NCBI RefSeq assembly: GCF_037811135.1
Contig: NZ_CP149130.1
Location: 1,298,501 to 1,362,500 of the forward strand
Source of the DNA: Aeromonas rivipollensis
Lineage (GTDB): Bacteria > Pseudomonadota > Gammaproteobacteria > Enterobacterales > Aeromonadaceae
Direction: 5' to 3'
Length of the DNA stretch: 64,000 nucleotides
Positions within the stretch are counted from its first letter, which is position 1. Every line of letters starts with the position of its first letter. Under the pieces are notes generated by a model, which had not been told where the DNA came from, did not search any database, and saw only the letters and a list, made by a program, of their open reading frames with translations. This document shows, in pieces, positions 7,997 through 15,537 of the stretch. A program made the position numbers and the translations under genes.

Positions 7997-9865
7997 TCAG
8001 AGTTCGAGTTGCACACCCAGCTCCACCACTCTGTTGGCCGGGATCTGGAAGAAGTCGGTTACTCGAAGAGCGTTGCGGTTCATCCAGATGAACAACTTTT
8101 CACGCCAGCGCGCCATACCCGGTATGTCCGTGCTGATGAGGTACTCGTAGGAGAGGAAGAAGGTGGTGGTATTGAGCCGCACCTTCAACCCCTGTCTGGC
8201 GCACTCCTGGAAGATCGCCTCCATGGATGGCGCCTCCTGGTAGCCGAAATGGGCCACCACCTGCCAGAATCCTTCCCCGATCTGCAGCAGTTCCAGCCGA
8301 TCCTCCCCCGTCAGCCAGGGCTCATCCTTCACCTTGATGGTCAGGAAGATGACCCGCTCGTGTAACACCTTGTTGTGCTTTAGATTGTGCAGGAGTGCGT
8401 GGGGCACGACCTTGACGGATTTGGACAGGAATACGGCCGTCCCCGGTACCCGTAGCGGCGGACGTATCTGGATATTGTCGACGAAGCCCTGCAAGGATAA
8501 CGCCTGGCGCTCGAGCTTCTCGAGCACCAGCTCGCGGCCACGCTTCCAGGTGGTCATCACCACGATGATCAGCAGGGCAAACAGCACGGGCAGCCAGCCC
8601 CCCGCGAGGAACTTGGTGGTATTGGCGCTGAAGAAGGCCAGATCCATCACCAGCAGCGGCGTACCCACCAGGCCGATCAGCCAGAGCGGCTGTTTCCAGC
8701 GCTGGAAGGCGACCACCATCAGCAGCAGCGTGGTGATCACCATGGTGCCGGTCACGGCGATGCCGTAGGCGGCCGCCAGGTTGCTCGAGCTCTTGAACCA
8801 GAAGATCACCAGCACTATGCCGCCGAGCAGCAGCCAGTTGACCAGCGGCAGATAGATCTGCCCCTTCTCGTGCTCGGAGGTGTGGCGGATCTCCTGGCGC
8901 GGCAGAAATCCCAGCAAGATGGCCTGGCGCACCACCGAATAGGCGCCGGAGATGACCGCCTGAGACGCAATCACTGTCGCCATGGTGGCCAGCACGATCA
9001 GCGGCAGTGTCATCCAGCCGGGGGCCAACAGGTAGAAGGGGTTCTCGATGGCTTCTGGGTGGTTCAGCAGCAAAGCGCCCTGGCCGAAGTAGTTGAGCAG
9101 CAGCGCCGGCATCACCCAGCAATTCCATGCCAGCTGGATCGGACCCCGTCCGAAGTGCCCCATGTCGGCATAGAGGGCCTCGGCTCCGGTCACGCACAAC
9201 ACCACAGCGCCCAGCACCACGAAGGCCGTTCCCGGTCTCGCCAGCAGGAAATCCAGGGCGTAGAGCGGGTTGATGGCTGCCAGTATGGCGGGCGTCTTGG
9301 CTATTTCGAGTACGCCGAGCAGTGCCAGTATGGTGAACCAGAGCAGCATGACGGGCCCGAACCAGCGTCCGATCCCGGCGGTGCCGTAGTGCTGGACGCC
9401 AAACAGCACCACCAGCACGATCAGGGCGATGGGGAGCACGAAGGGCGCAAGCTCCGGGGCCATGATCTCCAGCCCCTCGACGGCGGAGAGGACGGATATC
9501 GCAGGAGTGATCACCGCATCCCCGACAAAGAGCCCCACTCCGGCCAGCCCCAGCAGCATCACGACGGTGCGTGCGCGGGTGGAGAGGCGCCGGGCGGCGA
9601 GGGAGGCCAGGGTCAGTATGCCCCCTTCCCCCTTGTTGTCAGCCTTCAGCACCAGCAACACATATTTGAGGGACACGACGAGCATGATGGTCCAGAAGAA
9701 GAGGGAGACTATGGCATAGATCTCTTCTTTACCCGGCTCTAGCCCCATATTCCCGGCAAAACTCTGTTTCAGGGCATAAAGCGGACTGGTGCCTATGTCA
9801 CCGTAGACGACCCCCAAAGCCGCCAGCGTGATGGTCATGCGACCTCGCCCCGCTTCGTTGCTCAT
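7997..9865 (-). CDS. kup: Low-affinity potassium transport protein Kup
   Basis: 622 residues, the normal Kup length. The N-terminus, ITLAALGVVYGDIGTSPLYALKQ, contains the family signature GVVYGDIGTSPLY. About twelve membrane segments follow (for example VVMLLGLAGVGLFVGDAVITP), with a ~190-residue cytoplasmic tail after the last one. Kup imports potassium, probably with protons, at the inner membrane. The start at 9865 (MSNEAGRGR) has GGGA eight bases upstream. An ATG at 9883 would add six residues and has a weaker ribosome site. It stands alone, between tRNA-Ser and a divergent SPOR-domain gene. Confidence 0.96.
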   Translation of the reverse strand: MSNEAGRGRMTITLAALGVVYGDIGTSPLYALKQSFAGNMGLEPGKEEIYAIVSLFFWTIMLVVSLKYVLLVLKADNKGEGGILTLASLAARRLSTRARTVVMLLGLAGVGLFVGDAVITPAISVLSAVEGLEIMAPELAPFVLPIALIVLVVLFGVQHYGTAGIGRWFGPVMLLWFTILALLGVLEIAKTPAILAAINPLYALDFLLARPGTAFVVLGAVVLCVTGAEALYADMGHFGRGPIQLAWNCWVMPALLLNYFGQGALLLNHPEAIENPFYLLAPGWMTLPLIVLATMATVIASQAVISGAYSVVRQAILLGFLPRQEIRHTSEHEKGQIYLPLVNWLLLGGIVLVIFWFKSSSNLAAAYGIAVTGTMVITTLLLMVVAFQRWKQPLWLIGLVGTPLLVMDLAFFSANTTKFLAGGWLPVLFALLIIVVMTTWKRGRELVLEKLERQALSLQGFVDNIQIRPPLRVPGTAVFLSKSVKVVPHALLHNLKHNKVLHERVIFLTIKVKDEPWLTGEDRLELLQIGEGFWQVVAHFGYQEAPSMEAIFQECARQGLKVRLNTTTFFLSYEYLISTDIPGMARWREKLFIWMNRNALRVTDFFQIPANRVVELGVQLEL

Positions 9866-10408
9866 TATGAAATCCCATTTCAATTCATTATGTTAACCAT
9901 AGTATGGCTCGCTATCTCGAAAGTGAAATGGCGACTGCTGGCGGGCCGTTCGGGTTGAACCTTTTGCTGTCTGCCCGTTCCACCGGTAGCCATGGGCTCT
10001 CGTAGCCTCTGGAGGGGCAAGAGCGTTTCTCCTCGGTGTATGGGGCGTTGCAGAGGAGCCAGCCGCGGATCCAGGTCCATTCTGCACGAATGTTCGGCGG
10101 GCGGCGGCCAGAACCCTATGGACAGCCGGTGAATTCAGGCCAAGTTCAGCGCTCCCCCGGTATGGTGCCCGGCGTCGATGCGAGGCAACGAATGGCAAAC
10201 TGAGGTGGCTGCAGGCTGAGCTCTGTCCGTTTCTCTTCAAGGCCGCCAAGGCACTGAGGGACGGCGGTATGGGGTGACATCCTGAACCGGGTTTGCTCTC
10301 ACGGACGACGCCCCTTTTCTGCCGCGACGAGCGGCCGTCCCCATGCCGCTCCATGATCTCTTTCTGCCGCACCGGCGGCCCCCATTCTCATGCCGTCCAG
10401 GAGGACAT
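9866..10408. other. Gene-free divergent region between kup and the SPOR gene
   Basis: 543 bases. It must contain the promoters of kup (leftward) and of the SPOR-domain gene (rightward). I saw no strong -35/-10 pair, no long inverted repeat and no coding frame with a believable product; short frames on both strands are proline- and arginine-rich, as expected for random GC-rich DNA. Confidence 0.4.
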
Positions 10409-11242
10409 ATGACCGAATGCCATCTGCCCAAGTGCAACCCCGCCTCTCTCATTCGCCAGATAGGGATAGGTCTGGCGGCCGGCGGCCTCTGCTTGCTGAT
10501 ACTGAGCTATGTGAGCCCTGCTCGACAGAGCGCCCCTGAGACGGCCCCCGCGCCAGCAGAAGCCTCCTCGCCCCAATCCCAGACGAGCGGCGCCGCGGCA
10601 ACCGCCCGCCAGGGGGATGAGGCGAGCTTCCCCCTGCCGGCGCTGACGGCCGGAGCTGATGGAGAGAAAGGAGAGGGGATGACCGCCGGGGTGACAGTCA
10701 CCCCCATGATGGGCGAGCCGAGCACGGCCCTCTCCACAGGGCCGCAAGAGATAGCGGCGCAAGAGCAGGAGCCACCCATGGGGATACCGGCGAGCCTCCC
10801 CCCAGCAGCGCCTCAGCCTGTGGCCAAGGCTGCAGTCCCCTCCGAGCCGGTGCCCAGGCCTGCCTCCAAACCGTCGCCCACGTCCGAGAGCAAGCCCGAA
10901 ATAAAGCCTGCGGCCAAGGCGCAAGCCACGGCGCCCGGCAAGGTGAGTCTGACGCCAGCCAGGGTCCTGCAACAGAAGAACGGCAACCACCTCAGCGTTC
11001 AACTGATGGGGTCCCGCAGCCTAGAGGCGATAGCGCAGTTTGTGCTCGCCAACCGGCTCACTGGCCAGGTGTGGGTCTATCAGACCCGGTTCAACGCCGG
11101 CCCCTGGTACGTGGTGCTGAAGGGGGAGTATGCCGGCATGAGCCAGGCCCAGGCGGCCATTCGCACGCTGTCGCCAGCCCTGCAGAAGGCGGATCCCTGG
11201 CCCAAGTCATTCGCCCAGGTGAAGCGCGAATTGCAGCAGTAA
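10409..11242 (+). CDS. SPOR-domain membrane protein (DamX-like)
   Basis: 277 residues. The start at 10409 is set by AGGAGG, four bases before the ATG. One membrane segment lies at about residues 13-35 (IRQIGIGLAAGGLCLLILSY). A long low-complexity linker rich in Pro, Ala, Ser and Glu follows, then a C-terminal SPOR domain from about residue 190 (HLSVQLMGSRSLEAIAQFV through WYVVLKGEYAGMSQAQAAI). SPOR domains bind septal peptidoglycan lacking stem peptides and recruit proteins to the division site. The architecture matches DamX or DedD, but the gene is not in the aroKB-damX-dam context, so it may be an additional SPOR protein. Its 3' end is 16 bases before the first copy of a 33-bp direct repeat. 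Confidence 0.83.
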   Translation: MTECHLPKCNPASLIRQIGIGLAAGGLCLLILSYVSPARQSAPETAPAPAEASSPQSQTSGAAATARQGDEASFPLPALTAGADGEKGEGMTAGVTVTPMMGEPSTALSTGPQEIAAQEQEPPMGIPASLPPAAPQPVAKAAVPSEPVPRPASKPSPTSESKPEIKPAAKAQATAPGKVSLTPARVLQQKNGNHLSVQLMGSRSLEAIAQFVLANRLTGQVWVYQTRFNAGPWYVVLKGEYAGMSQAQAAIRTLSPALQKADPWPKSFAQVKRELQQ

Positions 11243-11257
11243 CCCTGCTGCCTGGAT

Positions 11258-11290
11258 GACGGGGCTCAGCCCTTGCGGCTGGCGAGCTGA
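11258..11290 (+). repeat. 33-bp direct repeat, copy 1 (left boundary of accessory cassette)
   Basis: Perfectly identical, and in the same orientation, to 15505-15537, which covers the last seven codons, stop codon and eight downstream bases of the ChiS-like kinase gene. Flanking bases on both sides differ between the copies. Here it lies in non-coding DNA just behind the SPOR gene. Confidence 0.9.
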
Positions 11291-11354
11291 GCTTGTCCGT
11301 GATCGTCGCCTGTACAGGCCCCGCCCGGGGATCCCCTTCGCCATCTGTCCAAGA

Positions 11355-11383
11355 CAAAAAACAGCCGCAAGGCGGCTGAAAAA
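11355..11383 (-). terminator. Intrinsic terminator downstream of the NepI-like MFS gene
   Basis: CAGCCGC / GCGGCTG stem with a three-base loop. Read leftward it is followed by six U residues. It lies about 115 bases past the MFS stop codon. Confidence 0.7.
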
Positions 11384-11495
11384 GCGAGTCATCGTTCGTG
11401 ACCAGTCCGTAGGCATTCGCTCACATCGCTCGTGCGGCCAGGTGCGGCACCTGAGCGGGCCGGGTCTGGGAGCGGATCCTCATCCGTTCTTCCCG

Positions 11496-12689
11496 TTATC
11501 CGTTCATCTGGGCAGGTTGCAGCCGCTTGCCGCTGCCTACCACCAGCGTGGCCACCATCAACAGCACAGCGCTGCCAGTCAAGGTGGCGTCTATGGTGTA
11601 GTGATCGAGCAGCCAGCCTCCGATGCCAGCTCCCAGCATGATGGAGAGCTGGATGGCGGCAACGATGAGGCCGCCACCACTCTCGGGGGCATCCTGGATC
11701 CCCCGGGCTATCCAGGCGGACCAGGCCACTGGAATGGCGGCATTGATGGCGCCCCACAGGGTCAGCATCAGCGCGACGCCCCAGAAGGAGTGCTGCATGG
11801 TGAGCAGGCCAAGGGTGATGAGACCAAGTATCAGGGGCAGCCATCGCAGCAGCCGATAGAGGTGGCGATGCAGGGTGGCGCTGGCCACTGCGGTGCCCAC
11901 GAAACCGGCCATTCCCAGTGCCAGCAGCAGGGAGGAGAGCTCCGGCAGGCTTGTTTGTGTACGCGTTTCCAGAAACGGCCGGAAGTAGGTAAACGCACAG
12001 AAGGCGCCAGCAAAGGTGAGCATGACGCCGAGCATGGCCATCGCCACATTGGGCCGCGTCAGCAGTCCCAACGCTTGTGCCATGCGGCGTTCGCTTCGCA
12101 TCGAGGGCAGGCTGGCTGCCATCCATAGCAGGTTCAGCACCACCAGCGGGGTTAGCAGCCAGAACACGCCCCGCCAGCCGATGATGCCACCCAGATAACT
12201 GCCGAGCGGAGCGGCAAAGGCGGTCGCGACGGCATTGCCGGTGTACATCAGACCGAGGGCTCTGGGTACCGAGTCGGAGGCCACCAGCCTCATGATGGTG
12301 GCGGTGGCCAGTGCCCAGAATCCGCCGATGACTATCCCGAGCAGGGCCCGGGCCAGCATCAGCAGTGCAAAGTTGGGGCTCAGCGCGATCAGGATGAGGG
12401 ATAGCAGCATCACCAGTGTCAATACCATCAGCACATGGCGCCGCTCATGGTGGGCGCAGACCCGGGTGACCAGCAGGCTGGCGATGACGGCGAAGAGACC
12501 CGAGATGGAGATGGCAAGGCCCGCCTGACCATCACTGACACCGAGATCGCGGGCGATCGGGGTCAGCAGGCTGACCGGCATAAACTCTGCGGCGATCAGC
12601 AGGGCCACGCAGAGGGACATGGCCCCCACGGCCCCCCAATGCTCTTGTACCACGGGGGCGGATTCGACAGCGGCATGATGAGTCTTCAT
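11496..12689 (-). CDS. MFS transporter, NepI-like (purine ribonucleoside efflux type)
   Basis: 397 residues with twelve predicted membrane helices. It resembles the E. coli NepI branch of the DHA1 drug:H+ antiporters: EFMPVSLLTPIARDLGVS near the N-terminus, the motif-A-like loop after helix 2, GWRGVFW in the middle and IPVAWSAWIARGI in the C-terminal half. Likely a proton-driven exporter in the inner membrane. The substrate is not known; NepI itself exports inosine and guanosine, but here the neighbours are a secreted hydrolase and a cyclophilin-fold protein. It starts 33 bases after the cyclophilin-fold gene, so they are probably co-transcribed. It lies inside the segment bounded by the 33-bp direct repeats. 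Confidence 0.83.
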   Translation of the reverse strand: MKTHHAAVESAPVVQEHWGAVGAMSLCVALLIAAEFMPVSLLTPIARDLGVSDGQAGLAISISGLFAVIASLLVTRVCAHHERRHVLMVLTLVMLLSLILIALSPNFALLMLARALLGIVIGGFWALATATIMRLVASDSVPRALGLMYTGNAVATAFAAPLGSYLGGIIGWRGVFWLLTPLVVLNLLWMAASLPSMRSERRMAQALGLLTRPNVAMAMLGVMLTFAGAFCAFTYFRPFLETRTQTSLPELSSLLLALGMAGFVGTAVASATLHRHLYRLLRWLPLILGLITLGLLTMQHSFWGVALMLTLWGAINAAIPVAWSAWIARGIQDAPESGGGLIVAAIQLSIMLGAGIGGWLLDHYTIDATLTGSAVLLMVATLVVGSGKRLQPAQMNG

Positions 12690-12722
12690 TTCACGACCTG
12701 ATATTGAAGGAATGATGGTGCG

Positions 12723-13175
12723 TCATTTGACGGCTTCAATGGTGAGGGCGCCCGAGGGCTGGGCGGTCAAGGCATCCAGACCCGATTCAATGCGCCCCAG
12801 CTTGATAAGTCCGGTTGAATAGCCAAAGTCCCGATAGAAGATCGCGAGATTTCCCCAGGGGGCGTAATAGGTGAGATCCCCCACGCCCGGGTCTATACCC
12901 TTTGGGGCGCCCAGCGTGATCAATTTGCGCGGCAGATAGGCAATTTTTTCGGTCTCGGCGTAATCCTCGATCGGCAGTGTCAGGGGGAGCATGGCGAAAA
13001 AGTCCCGGGCGCTGTGATTATCTTCCAACCTGGCCGTGATGATCTGGCCGGCGATCGTCATCTTGATATTCATGGTCTCTCTTGGGTTCTGATTTGCTGT
13101 TCGGGTGGCGGCTGACGCACAGGTCACCATCAGGAGCAGGGTTATCGCACAGGCGAATATGCCTCTGATCATCAT
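12723..13175 (-). CDS. Exported cyclophilin-like fold protein
   Basis: 150 residues. An N-terminal signal (IRGIFACAITLLLMVTCASA) is followed by a compact domain of the bacterial cyclophilin-like type (IKMTIAGQIITARLEDNHSA, then LPRKLITLG, then DLTYYAPWGNLAIFYRD and LIKLGRIESGLDAL). The family shares the cyclophilin fold but usually lacks the residues for prolyl isomerase activity, and its role is unknown. It frequently sits next to oxidoreductases or hydrolases in accessory operons (general knowledge). The start has GGGAG upstream; an adjacent second ATG is equally possible. It lies between the hydrolase (72 bases, with an intervening terminator) and the MFS gene (33 bases). Confidence 0.75.
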   Translation of the reverse strand: MMIRGIFACAITLLLMVTCASAATRTANQNPRETMNIKMTIAGQIITARLEDNHSARDFFAMLPLTLPIEDYAETEKIAYLPRKLITLGAPKGIDPGVGDLTYYAPWGNLAIFYRDFGYSTGLIKLGRIESGLDALTAQPSGALTIEAVK

Positions 13176-13212
13176 TCGTCTCCCTGCATGGGCGCGGATT
13201 AGTCAGATGAGA

Positions 13213-13241
13213 AAAACGCGGCTAAGGGGCCGCCGCGTTTT
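13213..13241 (-). terminator. Intrinsic terminator directly behind the alpha/beta hydrolase gene
   Basis: AAAACGCGGC / GCCGCGTTTT, a 10-bp stem with a nine-base loop and a U-rich tail in the leftward direction, beginning seven bases after the hydrolase stop. It should reduce read-through into the cyclophilin-fold and MFS genes. Confidence 0.75.
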
Positions 13242-13247
13242 CGGCAC

Positions 13248-14321
13248 TTACTTCAGGTTGGTCTGGAAGAACTGTTCAATCTTGTCAAACGGGATCTTGT
13301 CCACCTGATCGTACAGATCGACGTGGTTGGCGCCTTTGACGATGTACAACTCCTTAGGCTCATTGGCTGCCGCGTAAGCGGTCTCGCTAAAGTAGCGTGA
13401 ATGAGCTTTTTCGCCGTGAACCAGCAGCAGCGGACGTGGCGATATCTCCTTGATGTAACTCAATATCGGCATATTCATAAACGAGATCGGTGTGGTCTGG
13501 GTCCATGCGTTACCTGAGTTGACAGCCCTCGGGTGGTAGCCGCGCTTGGTCATGTAGTAGTCGTGGTAGTCCACCAGAAATTGCGCCTCGCCACCCTTAA
13601 GGGTGTTGTAGGCGGGTTGGTAGGCTGGCGCACCGTTTTCGGCATCCTGCCAACGCTGTTGACTCAATTGCTCCAGTACCTTGGTTCGTTGATCAAGGGT
13701 CATGCTGTCGTTGTAGCCCTTGTACATGACGCGGGTCATGTCGTACATGGTACTGGCGACCACGGCTTTGACCCGCTTGTCCACAGCGGTCGCATTGAGG
13801 GCCATGCCGCCCCAACCGCAGATACCTATGATGCCAATGCGGTTAGGGTCTACTTCTTTTTGCAGGCCGAGGAAATCGATGGCGGCACTGAAGTCTTCGG
13901 TGTTGATGTCGGGCGAGGCCACATTGCGCGGTTGGCCGCCGCTCTCGCCGGTGTAGGAGGGATCAAACGCCAGCGTGGCAAAGCCGCGCTCGGCCAGGAT
14001 CTGGGCATAGAGGCCGCTCGACTGCTCTTTTACGGCACCAAATGGACCGCCCAAGGCAATCGCGGCGAGCTTGGCAGCCCCCCGATTTTTCGGCAGATAG
14101 AGGTCGGCGACCAGGGTCAGGCCGTAGCGGTTCTTGAAGCTCACCTTGCGATGCTCGACCTTGTCGCTTTGAGCAAAGGTCTTGTCCCATTGGGTCAGCA
14201 TGGAGACAGGTTCTGTGGGATTGGCCGTTTGGGCATGGCTCATGGTGGAGACCCCGGTTAATGCTGCGCCCAGCAGCAGGGCAGACGCGACAGCTGTCAG
14301 CTTCTTGGGAAGAACATTCAT
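13248..14321 (-). CDS. Exported alpha/beta hydrolase (YcjY / dienelactone hydrolase-like)
   Basis: 357 residues. The start at 14321 has AAGGAG eight bases upstream and gives a clean Sec signal peptide (MNVLPKKLTAVASALLLGAA ... SHAQ). The alpha/beta hydrolase domain has an oxyanion region ALGGPFGAVKEQSSG and the nucleophile elbow IGICGWGGMAL, in which the nucleophile position is Cys rather than Ser. The likely catalytic His is in VKGANHVDLYD near the C-terminus. The family includes YcjY and DLH-like esterases; the substrate is unknown. It is transcribed divergently from a LysR regulator gene 207 bases away, which probably controls it. GC appears lower than in the flanking kinase gene, compatible with acquisition by transfer. 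Confidence 0.82.
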   Translation of the reverse strand: MNVLPKKLTAVASALLLGAALTGVSTMSHAQTANPTEPVSMLTQWDKTFAQSDKVEHRKVSFKNRYGLTLVADLYLPKNRGAAKLAAIALGGPFGAVKEQSSGLYAQILAERGFATLAFDPSYTGESGGQPRNVASPDINTEDFSAAIDFLGLQKEVDPNRIGIIGICGWGGMALNATAVDKRVKAVVASTMYDMTRVMYKGYNDSMTLDQRTKVLEQLSQQRWQDAENGAPAYQPAYNTLKGGEAQFLVDYHDYYMTKRGYHPRAVNSGNAWTQTTPISFMNMPILSYIKEISPRPLLLVHGEKAHSRYFSETAYAAANEPKELYIVKGANHVDLYDQVDKIPFDKIEQFFQTNLK

Positions 14322-14473
14322 GGTAAAGCTCCTTGAATTCGGATTTCTGATTCGTGGTCCTGAGGAGGGCTTGATGGTGTTGTGACCCAGGCACTGCATT
14401 CTAGTTAGAACTGATGGTGATGATTAGGCGGGTATTTTTGATAACATTAATGCGAAATAGTTATTAATTTGGC

Positions 14474-14491
14474 GTTCAATGGGCGTTGAAC
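14474..14491. promoter_or_regulatory. Dyad in the hydrolase/LysR divergent region (possible operator)
   Basis: GTTCAA, six bases, TTGAAC: a perfect 6-bp inverted repeat 38 bases before the LysR start. The interval is AT-rich. LysR proteins bind interrupted dyads in such divergent promoters, but the spacing here does not fit the classic T-N11-A core, so the link is tentative. Confidence 0.35.
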
Positions 14492-14528
14492 AGGCCATGG
14501 CTGGCTGAAAATAGATGGGTGGAACAAG

Positions 14529-15413
14529 ATGACAAGCCGCGAGAATTACAACGATCTCCACGTCTTCATGCTGGTTGCCCGGGAAGGCAGCTTTACCCGG
14601 GCGGCAGCCAGACTGGGACTGGCCCAGTCCGGGATCAGTCGCACCATCCGGGAGCTCGAGGCCAGGCTCGGGGTGCAACTGCTGGTGCGCACTACCCGCA
14701 GTCTGTCACTGACCCAGGCTGGCGAGCAGTTGTACCGCATGGCACTGAGCGGCTTTCAGTCCCTGGATGCGGGGCTGGCTACGCTAGCCCATTTTCGCGA
14801 CATCCCTTCCGGCACTGTGAGGATCAACGCCAGTCAGCACGCCATCGACAAGGTGCTGCTGCCCAAGCTGGCCATCTTCAGACAGCGTTATCCTGACATT
14901 CGACTGGAGCTCATCAGCGAAAGCCGCTTCGTGAACATCATCGACGAGCGCTTCGATGCCGGTGTGCGACTGGGCGGCGAGGTGGGCGAGGGGATGGTGG
15001 CCGTGCGCATTACCCCTGATATGGAGATGGTGATGGTGGCGACGCCGGATCATTTTCTGCAATACGGCTTTCCGCAGACGCCGGCCGAGCTGGCGGTCCA
15101 CCCCTGCATTGCCTACCAGTTTGCCGATGGCAGTCTCTATCAGTGGGAACTGTGGCAGGAGGGCAAACTCGTCAAGCATCGACCGCAGGGACAGTGGGTC
15201 TTCTCCGACAGCTACTTGGAGGCGGCGGCAGCAAGAATGGGGTTGGGGTTGGCCTATGTACCTGAGGAGCTGGTCACCGATGAACTGGAACGCGGAACCC
15301 TGATCCGGGTGTTATCGCGGTTTAGCCACCGTCTGGAAGGTATGTATCTTTACTACCCTCATCGCAACGTATCACCCGCCCTGAGAGCCCTCGTCGACAC
15401 GCTGAAACACTGA
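14529..15413 (+). CDS. LysR-family transcriptional regulator
   Basis: 294 residues, the standard LysR length. The N-terminal winged helix-turn-helix spans about residues 8-65 (FMLVAREGSFTRAAARLGLA, then SGISRTIRELEARLGVQLLVRTTR). A LysR substrate-binding domain follows (SGTVRINASQHAIDKVLLP, RYPDIRLELI, FDAGVRLGG, MGLGLAYVPEELV). The family usually activates the divergently transcribed gene in response to a small ligand; here that is the exported hydrolase. It ends about 90 bases before the second 33-bp repeat, at the right edge of the cassette, and points toward the 3' end of the ChiS-like gene. Confidence 0.92.
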   Translation: MTSRENYNDLHVFMLVAREGSFTRAAARLGLAQSGISRTIRELEARLGVQLLVRTTRSLSLTQAGEQLYRMALSGFQSLDAGLATLAHFRDIPSGTVRINASQHAIDKVLLPKLAIFRQRYPDIRLELISESRFVNIIDERFDAGVRLGGEVGEGMVAVRITPDMEMVMVATPDHFLQYGFPQTPAELAVHPCIAYQFADGSLYQWELWQEGKLVKHRPQGQWVFSDSYLEAAAARMGLGLAYVPEELVTDELERGTLIRVLSRFSHRLEGMYLYYPHRNVSPALRALVDTLKH

Positions 15414-15504
15414 AGGCAGAAGCCGACGGATGGCAGTTTCTGCCTGTGGCGGCGACAGGCCGGCGAGCCTGCCGTCCTGTGCAAGGCCCCATGGCGTGCG
15501 GCAG

Positions 15505-15537
15505 GACGGGGCTCAGCCCTTGCGGCTGGCGAGCTGA
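15505..15537 (+). repeat. 33-bp direct repeat, copy 2 (3' end of the ChiS-like gene)
   Basis: Identical to 11258-11290. This copy encodes, on the minus strand, the C-terminal residues QLASRKG and stop of the hybrid kinase, plus eight bases beyond. The interval from one repeat to the other is 4,247 bases. Confidence 0.9.

Noticed and set aside
9893..10372. Minus-strand frame in the kup/SPOR intergenic region as a hypothetical gene
   Set aside because: Arg/Pro/Ala/Ser-rich composition without hydrophobic pattern, ribosome site or motif; overlaps the SPOR gene's upstream region.
13248..14399. Start of the hydrolase at 14399
   Set aside because: The extra 26 residues precede a perfect signal peptide and lack a ribosome site; the ATG at 14321 has AAGGAG.
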